64,000 bases of DNA. Origin: Bacillus sp. Marseille-Q1617. Its GTDB lineage: Bacteria; Bacillota; Bacilli; Bacillales; Bacillaceae_B. The position numbers were made by a program, and so were the translations under genes. Positions 17,302 to 26,917 of the stretch are shown here, piece after piece; position 1 is the stretch's first letter; each line of letters begins with the position of its first letter. The notes under the pieces were generated by a model, which worked only from the letters and a program-made list of their open reading frames with translations, had not been told where the DNA came from and did no database searches. The stretch covers positions 1,923,501 through 1,987,500 of the forward strand of contig NZ_CAHJXM010000001.1 of the NCBI RefSeq assembly GCF_903645295.1, given 5' to 3'.

Positions 17302-17571
17302 ATGAACGAAATTAAACAGCTTTGTGAAACCTTTAGGAAAAGTCTATTAATGGAAGAAACGGGGATCCACCCTGGCAGAATCATCACATTACTTAGAATG
17401 AAATCCAGGATCACTCAAGAGAAGTTGGCATCCAAAGCAGGTGTTTGCACACAAACTATCAAGAGACTGGAAAGTGGAAGGGGTAGTGTTTCAGAAATTA
17501 CGTGTTATAAGATTTTTGAAGCCTTAGGGGTGGACGTGCCGGTGTTGACAAAAGCACTGGAAAACAAATGA
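17302..17571 (+). CDS. XRE-family HTH regulator
   Basis: 89 residues from MNEIKQLCET, chosen for the GGGGGG run seven bases upstream; in-frame extension to 17,221 has no ribosome site. A Cro/C1 helix-turn-helix spans TLLRMKSRITQEKLASKAGV with recognition helix CTQTIKRLESGRGSVSE. No other domain, so it is a simple DNA-binding protein, probably binding an operator close by. It stands beside an rsbR-like gene and a GNAT gene; target unknown. Confidence 0.85.
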   Translation: MNEIKQLCETFRKSLLMEETGIHPGRIITLLRMKSRITQEKLASKAGVCTQTIKRLESGRGSVSEITCYKIFEALGVDVPVLTKALENK

Positions 17572-17669
17572 CAATCCTAGGGATATATTTAATCCCTGCT
17601 CTATCTGGGTTCCTTTTTGGAGATTCGGCTGGAAACAGGCAGTCATTAACGTAATATTGAGGTGGTTCA

Positions 17670-18236
17670 ATGTTAGACTTGCTACTAAGAAGACCCGAAA
17701 CAGCTGATAAAGATGAAATACATCGTTTATTCAGGACCGTGATTACCGATACTTTCTGGAAAGAAGGGATTATTGATCAGGATAACGATCTGGAGGAAGA
17801 AATCAAAACGAAGCAATATTATTTAGAAGATGATTTTCAAAGCAGTGGTAAAGAGCGATTTTTCTTGATAGCTTTAGAAGCAGGTAAAATCATCGGAACC
17901 ATCGAATATGGACCTGCAAGCCCCCTCATCATCAAATGTACGGACAATAACTTTCAACATTTACATGAGGTAGGTACCGTATTCATTCACCCTGACTACC
18001 AGCGAAAAGGGATAGGAAATATACTGCTGCAGGAAATCTACCATATTCTTCAAAGTAATGATATAAATGAATTTTGTCTCGATAGCGGGTATCGCCGTTC
18101 CCAAAAAATCTGGAAAAGGAAGTTTGGAGAACCTGATTATTTACTTAAGGACTATTGGGGAAAAGAATATCATCATATGATTTGGTATCTGAACGTCCAT
18201 GAAATAATTAAGAATTCAAAGTCCCAGTCCAAATAA
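17670..18236 (+). CDS. GNAT acetyltransferase
   Basis: 188 residues, GAGGTGG upstream. LRRPETADKDEIHRLFR opens the fold; the acetyl-CoA loop is FIHPDYQRKGIGNILLQEIY (QRKGIG). The C-terminal part is unusual for the family, with KIWKRKFGEPDYLLKDYWGK in place of the standard NPA-Y region, seen in a Bacillus GNAT subgroup. A strong 18-bp terminator follows. Confidence 0.87.
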   Translation: MLDLLLRRPETADKDEIHRLFRTVITDTFWKEGIIDQDNDLEEEIKTKQYYLEDDFQSSGKERFFLIALEAGKIIGTIEYGPASPLIIKCTDNNFQHLHEVGTVFIHPDYQRKGIGNILLQEIYHILQSNDINEFCLDSGYRRSQKIWKRKFGEPDYLLKDYWGKEYHHMIWYLNVHEIIKNSKSQSK

Positions 18237-18246
18237 AAAGTCCATT

Positions 18247-18306
18247 TTTAAAGGCCCGTCCCTCACTAAAGTAAAGCGTTAATGGACCGAGGGACGGGCC
18301 TTTAAA
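18247..18306 (+). terminator. Terminator / dispersed GGGACGGGCC repeat
   Basis: Perfect 18-bp stem: 18,247-18,264 and 18,289-18,306 (GAGGGACGGGCCTTTAAA). The loop holds AAGCGTTA. The same stem core and loop word recur at 32,181-32,216, so this is a repeated intergenic element as well as a likely terminator. Confidence 0.75.
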
Positions 18307-18387
18307 TAAGTGCAGTAAAAACTGGATAGATGTGGTATGATTAATGTGAATCTTTTCACATACAACTGCAATGAAGGAGTGATATGA

Positions 18388-19272
18388 ATGGGAAAGAAAA
18401 TCGTCATAGCAGGGGGAACCGGTTTCGTCGGTCAGTATTTAGAAAAACAATTCATCGAATCAGGTTTTGAAGTTATTCTTATTTCTCGGAACGGACCTCA
18501 TATTACATGGGACGACAAAAAAGAAATCACTCAGGCACTTGAACATTCTGACCTTCTAATTAATCTTGCTGGCAAATCAGTAAACTGTAGATACAACAAT
18601 AAAAACAAGAAAGAAATCCTTAAATCCAGGACAGACACAACGATCCTATTGGGTAAGGCTCTTCAAAAATGTATAAACCCTCCAAAGTTATGGATAAATG
18701 CAAGTACTGCTACAATTTATAGACACTCTGAAGACAGACCGATGACCGAAGAAGACGGGCAAATAGGTACAGGTTTCTCTGTGGAAGTAGCGAGAGAATG
18801 GGAGCGTTCGTTTTTCTCATTCCAATTTCCACATATAAGACAGGCAGCCCTTCGGATCGCAATCGTGCTGGGAAGGGATGGCGGGGTTATGATTCCTTAC
18901 AAAAACCTGGTGCAGGCAGGTCTTGGCGGAGTGCAAGGCCCTGGAACACAAATGTTCAGCTGGATCCATTTAGAAGATTTATATAGAATCATTCTCTTCA
19001 TTCAAGAACGTGAACAACTGTCAGGCATATTCAATTGCTCTTCCCCGGAGCCGATAACCAACCGTGAATTAATGGGTTCGCTTAGAGAAAAAATGAATAA
19101 AAAAATTGGTCTCCCTGCTCCAAAATGGATGCTTGAAATGGGTGCAATATTTATCCGGACAGAAACCGAACTGATCTTGAAAAGCAGATGGGTGATTCCT
19201 GAGAGATTAATAAATGAAGGTTTCAATTTTAAATACCCAACAATTCGAGAAACCCTGGAAGACATTCTATAA
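18388..19272 (+). CDS. TIGR01777-type NAD(P)-dependent epimerase (YfhF-like)
   Basis: 294 residues, AAGGAG upstream. KKIVIAGGTGFVGQYLEKQF is the Rossmann GxxGxxG motif. DLLINLAGKSVNCRYNNKNK is diagnostic of the TIGR01777 family, and RIAIVLGRDGG followed by FSWIHLEDLYRII completes it. The Tyr-x-x-x-Lys pair of short-chain dehydrogenases is not obvious, as usual here. Biological substrate unknown; homologues are sometimes linked to cell division (SulA-like in cyanobacteria). Monocistronic. Confidence 0.92.
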   Translation: MGKKIVIAGGTGFVGQYLEKQFIESGFEVILISRNGPHITWDDKKEITQALEHSDLLINLAGKSVNCRYNNKNKKEILKSRTDTTILLGKALQKCINPPKLWINASTATIYRHSEDRPMTEEDGQIGTGFSVEVAREWERSFFSFQFPHIRQAALRIAIVLGRDGGVMIPYKNLVQAGLGGVQGPGTQMFSWIHLEDLYRIILFIQEREQLSGIFNCSSPEPITNRELMGSLREKMNKKIGLPAPKWMLEMGAIFIRTETELILKSRWVIPERLINEGFNFKYPTIRETLEDIL

Positions 19273-19382
19273 AGCGTTTTTCTCTAAATAACAGGAAGGT
19301 GGAGGATAGAGTACGCCGGGAGTGTATTTTAGTATATAACTATAGTGGGTAAATGAATTGTAAGAGAAGGAGGGTACGCCGG

Positions 19383-20045
19383 ATGTTTACATCGGGAATT
19401 GTTCCCCCATGGTTCTACATCATGGTATTGATTGTATTTATTTTATTTGTTGGAATAGGGTACTGGGTGACAAGAAGTGAGAAAGGCTTGCAGACCGGCG
19501 GTGACGGAAAGCTGGCAACGAAAGCGATCTACTATGAAAATCGGTTTAGGGCATCCTCCAAACCTGCGGAAATCATCGATGTCAAAACCAACTATGTAGG
19601 TTATGTGAAACGGACCTTTCATAGCATCATCCATCAGTTGCTGACGTTTTTCCTGCCTCGCAGAAATATACAATTATCGGGTGAAAACCGGGATGAAAGT
19701 TTTCAAATCAAATTACATAATAGGAACGATCACAAAAAATTCCTCCATAGCAGCTGGGAGATGGAGATAACTTCAAATGGAAAGGTTGAAATGGTTACTA
19801 TTGAAAGTAAGTCGGAGAAAAGGTCAAACATAATTCTGTCATTTCCTTATCTAAGGGAAATGGTCCATGTTTATATTAACCTTAAAGATAGTGAAATAAG
19901 GTTCCGAAAGAATGACTTAGACATTGCCGTCATAACATATCAGAGAAAACTCCCGCCCCGCAAGGTATTCATCGACTCAAAAGAAGGGGAACTCCCACTA
20001 TTATTATTGGCTTGTATATTTGAGGTTGTAAAATACTATGATTAA
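19383..20045 (+). CDS. Membrane-anchored protein with a possible tubby-like domain
   Basis: 220 residues from MFTSGIVPPWFYIM, with GGAGGG nine bases upstream. One N-terminal helix (WFYIMVLIVFILFVGIGYW) anchors it. The rest is beta-rich: EIIDVKTNYVGYVKRTF and HSSWEMEITSNGKVEMVTIE recall the tubby C-terminal/LURP-one-like folds annotated in Bacillus, which bind lipids or nucleotides. That resemblance is from pattern only. A terminator shared with the convergent rsbR-like gene follows. Confidence 0.65.
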   Translation: MFTSGIVPPWFYIMVLIVFILFVGIGYWVTRSEKGLQTGGDGKLATKAIYYENRFRASSKPAEIIDVKTNYVGYVKRTFHSIIHQLLTFFLPRRNIQLSGENRDESFQIKLHNRNDHKKFLHSSWEMEITSNGKVEMVTIESKSEKRSNIILSFPYLREMVHVYINLKDSEIRFRKNDLDIAVITYQRKLPPRKVFIDSKEGELPLLLLACIFEVVKYYD

Positions 20046-20050
20046 GTAAA

Positions 20051-20080
20051 AAGGGAGCCCCGGAAAACCGGGACTCCCTT
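20051..20080. terminator. Bidirectional terminator
   Basis: Stem AAGGGAGCCCCGG / CCGGGACTCCCTT with one mismatch, flanked by A-rich and T-rich ends. Serves the convergent genes on both sides. Confidence 0.85.
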
Positions 20081-20092
20081 TCAATGTTCCAA

Positions 20093-20914
20093 CTAATCCT
20101 GCAGAGCTTTCATTGCAATATGAAGACTTGAATAGATAGGGATATTGGAAATATCTATCCCCAGGTTAATCATTGTTTGAGCAATCTCTGGCCTGATTCC
20201 GGTTAAGGTGGCACTGATGCCTGAAAGACCAAGGGCATCGATCACTTTAAAGATGCGGTCAGCCACCATCGTATCGATGATTGGAACCCCTGATAAGTCT
20301 AAAATGATATGATCCAGCCCCAGCTGAGATCCTTTTATCAAAGCTTTATCCATTAATTCCTGGGCACGCTTTGTATCAATATCACCGACCAGCGGAAGAA
20401 TCCCAATGGTATCCGTGACTTTGATGACAGGTACAGACAGTTCCAATGCGACTGATTCAGCTGCATGGATCCTTGAATAATATTTTTTACTGTATGAAAT
20501 GCTAAGCCAGTGAACGGCACGATCGACAACAGAGTTGAATTGAGAAAGCACATTATAGAACTCTGTATACGAAAGCTTCTGCTTTTCAGCTTCGTCCCTG
20601 ATAATTTCACCAATTTTATCTCTGTAATTCCTTATTTCTTCAATTGCTATATCCAGGGGCAGCTCTAAGTCTATTAGTAAATTCACTGCTTGCTCACCCC
20701 ATACTCTTAAATTTTCATATGAGGTTTCAAGATTGTCCGTGATAGATTGAGCATATATCTCTATAAGGTTGTGCCGCCATATTTTTATATCTTTACTGAT
20801 TGTGTTTGAGTAGTTATCTTGATTATCTACAACCCGTTGTTCTACCATTTTCTCTTTCAAGCTGAGAATGGCATCAGCGATGTCCTTCGTTTTTGTATTT
20901 TCCATATTTAACAA
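20093..20914 (-). CDS. RsbR-like stressosome protein, canonical phosphosites
   Basis: 273 residues from a TTG start eight bases after GGGAGG. The helical sensor domain spans residues 1-155. The STAS domain begins SVPVIKVTDTIGILPLVGDI and continues LDLSGVPIIDTMVADRIFKV, then TLTGIRPEIAQTMINLGIDI. The two positions aligning with RsbRA Thr171 and Thr205 are Thr181 (GDIDT) and Thr215 (IIDT), spaced 34 as in RsbRA, so this is the only one of the three local paralogues with both phosphorylatable threonines. It should join a stressosome with RsbS and RsbT encoded elsewhere. Confidence 0.92.
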   Translation of the reverse strand: MLNMENTKTKDIADAILSLKEKMVEQRVVDNQDNYSNTISKDIKIWRHNLIEIYAQSITDNLETSYENLRVWGEQAVNLLIDLELPLDIAIEEIRNYRDKIGEIIRDEAEKQKLSYTEFYNVLSQFNSVVDRAVHWLSISYSKKYYSRIHAAESVALELSVPVIKVTDTIGILPLVGDIDTKRAQELMDKALIKGSQLGLDHIILDLSGVPIIDTMVADRIFKVIDALGLSGISATLTGIRPEIAQTMINLGIDISNIPIYSSLHIAMKALQD

Positions 20915-21023
20915 AAAGCATTCCTCCCGCCGGCTTTTTAAAAATATGGTAACACAAAAAGAAGAGTTCGTCTTTTATCGGCACTTTGAAAATAAAAACG
21001 TGCTGGCCTTCTGTGCCGGCTTT

Positions 21024-21455
21024 TCACTGATAGCCTTCATTCCATTTCTCCAATAATTTTTCAGAAACCCCATAATAAACCGTTTCTGTTCTATCCCTTA
21101 CCGCATAACGGACAATACACGTATCGTCCATCCAATTCACTTCGATGGAATCCACTGCTGCCTTTCGTTTCAAACCGGCAATTTCGATCATCACTGTATC
21201 CTTCAGTTGATATGCAGTTTCAAATGAGAGTGTCTCCCTATAAATGGCAGAAGAAGATAAACAGTCTTCGACATTTACGTACTTCTTAAAACCTCCGTTA
21301 ATATCATATGTGACAGACGAAGAATCTTTATAAATGCGATAACAAATTTTTTTTACTATTCCAGGCTTCAACCGGCTCGGCCAAATCTGATTTCCATATA
21401 TATCATCATGGCCGATTAACTTTTCTAAAGGAATGACTTCAACGGTACCGAACAT
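21024..21455 (-). CDS. Hypothetical protein
   Basis: 143 residues from MFGTVEVIPLEKLIG; GGAGG is eight bases upstream, making this start better than the ATG three codons earlier. No signal peptide or helix. Beta-strand-rich with a few Cys (KKICYRIYK, VEDCLSS, DDTCIVRYAV). The ending ETVYYGVSEKLLEKWNEGYQ is distinctive but I do not recognise a family. Upstream of the rsbR-like gene on the same strand, 109 bases away. Confidence 0.65.
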   Translation of the reverse strand: MFGTVEVIPLEKLIGHDDIYGNQIWPSRLKPGIVKKICYRIYKDSSSVTYDINGGFKKYVNVEDCLSSSAIYRETLSFETAYQLKDTVMIEIAGLKRKAAVDSIEVNWMDDTCIVRYAVRDRTETVYYGVSEKLLEKWNEGYQ

Positions 21456-21700
21456 TAAGAGCACCTCCAGATATAAAGTGTCTACTATATACCTATTAGA
21501 AGGATTCTATCGATAGACCATGGTCCAATAGTTAAAAATTCATAAATGTGAAAAATAATCCAAACATCATATTGCGAACATCTGTTCCATTCGTTATGAT
21601 AATAATGTAGTGGGTGATGGTATAAACTTGAATCGTTTTACGAGGTTATCTATGTGGAGGTTCAATAAGAACAATCATTCTTTTTAGGAGCTGATTTAAG

Positions 21701-22126
21701 ATGACAGTACAAGTTTTTTCTTATTTAGTGATGGATGGAAACGCGCAGGAAGCAATGAATTTTTACAAGGAAGCTCTGGATGCAGAGATCCTTTACTCAC
21801 AAACATTTGGTGAAAGCCCGGAAGATCCCGAATTTCAACTGCCGGAAGAAGCTAAGGACCGTATCATGCATGCAACGGTTAAAATAGGTGAAACTGAAAT
21901 AATGTTCAGTGACACCTTCCCAGGGCAGCCCCACTCGACAGGAAGTCAAGTAACACTATGTATCACAACCAGTGATCCAGAAAAGTCTCAGAAACTATTT
22001 GATGGATTAAAGCAAGACGGGGAAGTAACGATGCCCTTACAGAAAACATTCTTCAGCCCGCTTTACGGCTGCGTAATAGATAAATTTGGAGTGACATTCC
22101 AGATCTATACTGGTGAAGGAAAGTAA
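21701..22126 (+). CDS. PhnB-like VOC protein
   Basis: 141 residues. VFSYLVMDGNAQEAMNFYKE and the long insertion FGESPEDPEFQLPEEAKDRI then IMHATVKIGETEIMFSDTFP are hallmarks of the PhnB/YjdN branch of the VOC superfamily, whose members are often annotated as 3-demethylubiquinone methyltransferase-like but lack known activity. Ends FGVTFQIYTGEGK. Monocistronic with its own terminator. Confidence 0.9.
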   Translation: MTVQVFSYLVMDGNAQEAMNFYKEALDAEILYSQTFGESPEDPEFQLPEEAKDRIMHATVKIGETEIMFSDTFPGQPHSTGSQVTLCITTSDPEKSQKLFDGLKQDGEVTMPLQKTFFSPLYGCVIDKFGVTFQIYTGEGK

Positions 22127-22199
22127 ATTTCTTTAAATCTATATCGTATTCGTCACCCATACAATCTTCAATTCTCCCAGAACTTTACATAATTGCTAT

Positions 22200-22242
22200 A
22201 AGAGCCATTCCCCTCATTTCAATGAAGGCTGGCTCTTTTTTT
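22200..22242 (+). terminator. Rho-independent terminator
   Basis: Stem AAGAGCCA / TGGCTCTT with a long loop, then seven T. Ends the PhnB-like gene. Confidence 0.75.
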
Positions 22243-22350
22243 ACTTCGATGATTGTTTCTTGCTCCAATTAAAATGAACAGGACTTCGTACTCAAATATG
22301 ATACAATCAACCTATCCATAACCTTTAGTAATAGCTAGAAGGAGAGAAAC

Positions 22351-25300
22351 ATGAAATTTAAGCTAACTCCTGCAATCATTCAAGATATGTGCGGGACTGT
22401 CTCCTTCAAGAGGGGAGAAACTTACGTCCGCACCAATAAAGTCACCATCACTGAGCATAGGCGAAAGCATTGTAGAGCTGTGGTAAACGGTGCCGAAAAG
22501 TTTGAGGTCACAGTCAAACTAGACGCTTCTGGCGATTTGCATACGGACTGCAGCTGCCCGAAACTTGCTTCATTTGATCTTTCTTGTCAGCATGTCGCTG
22601 CAGTATTGATTACCATTCAGCGTAAACAACAGACATCCGGACAAGATTTGACTGAAGACTTTTTCACTTTGTTCAATAATAAAGAAAGCCTTTCAAGTGG
22701 AGAACAGCGTCATTTTGAAAGAAGGGAAGCTGTCAACGCAGCTTTTATATGTCTGCCTGTCTCAATTGCCGATGGTCAGAACCTAATAGGTATTCGAATC
22801 TTCTTGAACAACCATCCGATAAGAGATATACGTGCCTTTTTAAAAACGTTGAACGAAGGAAGACCTTTCGAGGTAATTGAAGGCTTTACTTATACTCCAA
22901 GGAAATATTTTTTGGCAAGAGAAGTAGATGCTTTAGTGAGAGAATTGATGAAAGTACTTATCGATGAACGAATCTACATAGACGAACTGAACGGTGGAGT
23001 CCAAACAGCCAGAGATACATTGATTCTTTCACCGTCCTCATGGGAAGTCATTCTCCCTTTATTGGTAAAAGTTTCAGACGTTAAGGTGAAGTTAAAAGAT
23101 AAACAATTCTACGATATCCAGCAATCAAAGAAAACGTTACCTTTAAAATTTGATTTTAACGTATCGGAAGGAAGCAAATATACCTTACGTATTCTAGGGC
23201 TATCCGGAATGGTCCTTTTAAAGCCATACAATTCCATCCTTTACGGCGGTAAACTGTTTGAACTTAATGAGACGGACTGCAGCCGGCTAGCCGAACTAAA
23301 AGCAATGCTTGATGAATCCAAAACAGATGAAATAGCCATTCCTAAAGATAAAATCAGCTTTTTTTTAGAAAAAGTGGCTCCTCATCTTAAGAAACTGGGT
23401 GAGGTGAGTATTTCAAAAACGTTATCTGATCAGTATATGAATACACCCTTGGTTGCAAAGCTTTACCTGGATCGAGTGAATAATAAGCTGCTTGCCGGAC
23501 TGGAGTTTCAATATGACCATATTGTCATAAACCCATTGGAAGACCATGAAATGCCAACTGGCTCTTTGGTGATCAGGGATATCGAAAAGGAAGAACTCAT
23601 CTTATCCCACATGGAGGGCAGTTCCTTTGCCCGGACTGAGGGTGGCTATTTTCTTCACAATGAAGAGTTGGAATTCGATTTTCTTTATTATCAATTGCCA
23701 AAGCTTGAAAAGATCGCTCGAATCTATGCCACTACGGCTGTAAGGAATCGAATATTCCGTGGGAACGCGAAGCCGCAAATCAGAGTCAAGGTAAAAAGAG
23801 AGAGGACCAACTGGCTCGAATTCAAGTTCGAGATGGACGGTATCGCGGAAAGAGACGTATATGAATTACTTTCAGCCCTAGAAGAAAAAAGGAAATATTA
23901 CCGATTACCGAATGGTTCCCTGATGTCTTTAGAGACTAGGGAAGCCCATGAAATCGAGCGCTTTCTTCAGAGAGCGGAGGTTAATCCGACATCTCTGGCA
24001 AATGGACTGGAACTCCCTATGAATCAATGTCTCGAACTTCTTGATCATGTCGACGGAAGCCAAGGATTTAAGATTGAAAAATCATTCAGGGAGTTCCTCG
24101 CCACGCTCCGTAACCCAGACAGCCTGGAATTCAAGGTGCCAGTTAATCTTGCCGATACTCTAAGAGATTACCAAAAGAGAGGCTATCAATGGCTGAAGAC
24201 GCTTGCTCATTACGGTTTCGGAGGCATTCTTGCAGATGACATGGGCCTGGGAAAAACTCTGCAGAGCATCGCATTCATTCAGTCGATTATGAATGAAATC
24301 AGAGGAGAGCAAGCACCGGCACTCATTGTTTGTCCTTCTTCATTAACATATAACTGGTTAAGTGAATTTACTAAATTCACACCGGGTATTGAAGCAATGG
24401 TCCTGGACGGAAACAAAACGAATAGGAAAAGACTGCAAGCAGATATTTCGAAGGTCGATGTCGTCATCACGTCTTATCCGATTGTCCGGCGGGATATTCA
24501 TTGGATTGAAAACCAGAACTTTTCTGCAGTGTTTTACGATGAAGCGCAGGCTTTTAAGAATCCTGTAACTCAAACGGCTCGAGCAGTAAAAAAAATACAG
24601 GCCAGTCATCGATTCGCTCTGACTGGGACGCCGGTCGAAAATTCAATTGAGGAATTGTGGTCGATCTATCATGTTGTTTTCCCACAGCTATTCCTTGGCC
24701 TGAAGGAATACAGCCAGCTCACCCGTAAAACGATTAACCGCAGGATCCAGCCCTTCATGCTTCGAAGGGTGAAAGAAGACGTGCTTGATGAACTTCCGGA
24801 AAAAATTGAAACACGGGAAACAGTCGAATTGCTTCCGGATCAAAAGAAACTTTATGCTGCATACCTTGCTAAACTGCGTCACGACACACTGAAGCATCTG
24901 GACAAAGATACACTGCGAAAAAACAAAATCAAAATCCTGGCAGGTATCACAAGGTTGAGGCAATTATGCTGCCACCCGGCACTATTTGTAGACGGTTATA
25001 AAGGAGGCTCCGCCAAGATGGAGCATCTATTGGAGATCCTTCAAGAAGCCAATCACTCAGGCAGGAGAGTCTTGATTTTCTCACAATTCACCAGCATGCT
25101 TCAATTAATTGGAAGAGAGCTGGCACAGAAAAACGCCTCCTTTTTTTACCTGGACGGAGAAACACCTTCGGAAGAACGGCTGAACCTGTGTAATCGATAC
25201 AATAAAGGGGAACGGGATATCTTCCTTATCTCGCTAAAAGCTGGTGGAACTGGTCTAAATCTTCATAGTGCAGACACGGTCATCCTGTATGATACTTGGT

Positions 25301-25533
25301 GGAATCCTGCAGTTGAAGAGCAGGCTGCTGACCGCGCTCATCGTATGGGACAGGAGAATGTAGTGCAGGTTATCAAACTTGTAGCCAAAGGAACGATAGA
25401 GGAAAAAATCAATGAACTTCAGGAGAAAAAGAGAAGTATGATCGAAGAGATCATTGATCCGGCTGAGGGAAAGGGAAATTACCTCAGCGAAAGAGATATC
25501 AAGGAGATATTAATGATTGAAGATGATGGATAA
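22351..25533 (+). CDS. SNF2-family helicase with SWIM zinc finger
   Basis: 1060 residues, AAGGAGAG upstream. The SWIM finger is Cys67, Cys69, Cys79, His81 in CSCPKLASFDLSCQHVA. A long middle domain (to about 600) precedes the SNF2 motor: Walker A GLGKT at 632-636, DEAQ box at 730-733, LTGTPVENSIEELWSI, and the C-terminal helicase half with ISLKAGGTGLNLHSADTVIL and DRAHRMGQ. It translocates on double-stranded DNA using ATP. It resembles YwqA-type bacterial SNF2 proteins, with presumed roles in repair or RNA polymerase recycling. Monocistronic; full length. Confidence 0.95.
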   Translation: MKFKLTPAIIQDMCGTVSFKRGETYVRTNKVTITEHRRKHCRAVVNGAEKFEVTVKLDASGDLHTDCSCPKLASFDLSCQHVAAVLITIQRKQQTSGQDLTEDFFTLFNNKESLSSGEQRHFERREAVNAAFICLPVSIADGQNLIGIRIFLNNHPIRDIRAFLKTLNEGRPFEVIEGFTYTPRKYFLAREVDALVRELMKVLIDERIYIDELNGGVQTARDTLILSPSSWEVILPLLVKVSDVKVKLKDKQFYDIQQSKKTLPLKFDFNVSEGSKYTLRILGLSGMVLLKPYNSILYGGKLFELNETDCSRLAELKAMLDESKTDEIAIPKDKISFFLEKVAPHLKKLGEVSISKTLSDQYMNTPLVAKLYLDRVNNKLLAGLEFQYDHIVINPLEDHEMPTGSLVIRDIEKEELILSHMEGSSFARTEGGYFLHNEELEFDFLYYQLPKLEKIARIYATTAVRNRIFRGNAKPQIRVKVKRERTNWLEFKFEMDGIAERDVYELLSALEEKRKYYRLPNGSLMSLETREAHEIERFLQRAEVNPTSLANGLELPMNQCLELLDHVDGSQGFKIEKSFREFLATLRNPDSLEFKVPVNLADTLRDYQKRGYQWLKTLAHYGFGGILADDMGLGKTLQSIAFIQSIMNEIRGEQAPALIVCPSSLTYNWLSEFTKFTPGIEAMVLDGNKTNRKRLQADISKVDVVITSYPIVRRDIHWIENQNFSAVFYDEAQAFKNPVTQTARAVKKIQASHRFALTGTPVENSIEELWSIYHVVFPQLFLGLKEYSQLTRKTINRRIQPFMLRRVKEDVLDELPEKIETRETVELLPDQKKLYAAYLAKLRHDTLKHLDKDTLRKNKIKILAGITRLRQLCCHPALFVDGYKGGSAKMEHLLEILQEANHSGRRVLIFSQFTSMLQLIGRELAQKNASFFYLDGETPSEERLNLCNRYNKGERDIFLISLKAGGTGLNLHSADTVILYDTWWNPAVEEQAADRAHRMGQENVVQVIKLVAKGTIEEKINELQEKKRSMIEEIIDPAEGKGNYLSERDIKEILMIEDDG

Positions 25534-25716
25534 TGTTAATATCATAGTATCTTAATTAAAAGTCTGGACTACTCAGGGTAATGAAAGCAGCGTTAAACAG
25601 TCAAAGTCCAGATATTATATAAATATGCAAAAAAGTTTTCAGGCAAATGTTTATAATAATGGTAAAATAATTAAAGGTTGAAAATGTTTAAATTATCCTG
25701 AAAAGGAAGGTACCCG

Positions 25717-26895
25717 ATGTCTATAGAAATGGAAGAACAGAACATAACAAGATTGAGCCTGGATGGTAAAGAATACATACTGATCGGCACTGCCCACGTC
25801 TCAAAGAAGAGCGCAGAACAAGTTAAGGAAGTCATTGAAAGAGAACAGCCTGATTCCGTGTGTGTAGAGCTGGATGAACAAAGATACCAGTCCATCATGC
25901 AAGGGGACAAATGGAAGGAAACGGATATTTTCAAAGTGATAAAAGATCGTAAAGCGACATTCTTATTGATGAACTTAGCGATTTCTTCTTTTCAAAAAAG
26001 AATGGCGAAACAACTGGGCATTCAAGCTGGTCAGGAAATGATCCAAGGTATTGAGTCTGCAAAGGAAACAGGAGCGGAACTTGTCCTCGCTGATCGGAAT
26101 ATACAGGTGACGTTTTCCCGGATCTGGAGTAATGTAGGGTTTACTGGAAAAGCAAAATTACTTATGCAAATCATATACAGCATCTTTAGTAACGACAATA
26201 TTTCAGAAGAAGAGCTTGAGAAGCTGAAATCGAAGGATATGCTTGAAGGGATGTTAAATGAATTTACAGAAACATTTCCTCGCTTGAAGAAACCATTGAT
26301 TGATGAACGAGATCAATATCTTTCTCAAAAGATAAAAGAAGCTCCAGGAAAGAAAATTGTTGCTGTGCTGGGTGCGGCGCACGTTCCTGGAATTAAAGAG
26401 GAGATCAAGAAGGAACATAATCTTGATCAATTAAATGAACGCCCGCCAAAATCCCAACTTCCTAAAATCATAGGATGGGGGATCCCGGTTTTCATACTGG
26501 CACTCATTGCGTACACATTCATTTCCAACCCTGATGCAGGTATGCAGCAGTCAATCAGCTGGATTTTATGGAATGGAGGATTTTCTGCTCTGGGTGTGGC
26601 AATTGCATTCGGGCATCCATTGGCCATATTAACCGCGTTTATTGCAGCGCCTATCACTTCGCTCAATCCATTGCTGGCTGCGGGGTGGTTTGCCGGGGCC
26701 GTCCAGGCTTACTTTAAGCGTCCGAATGTTGCAGACTTCGACCGATTATCTGAAGATGTATTAAGTGTGAAGGGATTTTGGTCTAATAAGGTGACTCGTG
26801 TATTATTAATCGTAGTATTAGCCAACCTGGGCAGTTCATTGGGAACCTTTATCGGAGGAGCAGATGTCGTAAGATTATTCTTCGAAAACCTTTAA
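25717..26895 (+). CDS. TraB-family membrane protein
   Basis: 392 residues, AAAAGGAAGG upstream. The N-terminal TraB/PrgY domain shows YILIGTAHVSKKSAEQVKEV and SVCVELDEQRY, and ends with KIVAVLGAAHVPGIKEEI; these GTAH and GAAH motifs carry the conserved His. From about residue 245 there are several transmembrane helices (IIGWGIPVFILALIAYTFI onward). Members inactivate peptide pheromones or act at organelle membranes; the Bacillus role is unknown, with a peptidase-like (ChaN/GumN) fold suspected. A GNAT gene starts 22 bases downstream. Confidence 0.92.
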   Translation: MSIEMEEQNITRLSLDGKEYILIGTAHVSKKSAEQVKEVIEREQPDSVCVELDEQRYQSIMQGDKWKETDIFKVIKDRKATFLLMNLAISSFQKRMAKQLGIQAGQEMIQGIESAKETGAELVLADRNIQVTFSRIWSNVGFTGKAKLLMQIIYSIFSNDNISEEELEKLKSKDMLEGMLNEFTETFPRLKKPLIDERDQYLSQKIKEAPGKKIVAVLGAAHVPGIKEEIKKEHNLDQLNERPPKSQLPKIIGWGIPVFILALIAYTFISNPDAGMQQSISWILWNGGFSALGVAIAFGHPLAILTAFIAAPITSLNPLLAAGWFAGAVQAYFKRPNVADFDRLSEDVLSVKGFWSNKVTRVLLIVVLANLGSSLGTFIGGADVVRLFFENL

Positions 26896-26917
26896 TATTA
26901 TTTAGGGGTGTAATAAA

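Noticed and set aside
13175..20914. Sigma-B promoters upstream of the rsbR-like genes
   Set aside because: No GTTTAA...GGGTAT pair with 13-15 base spacing was found; the closest (near 28,171) has a 19-base gap and serves another gene.
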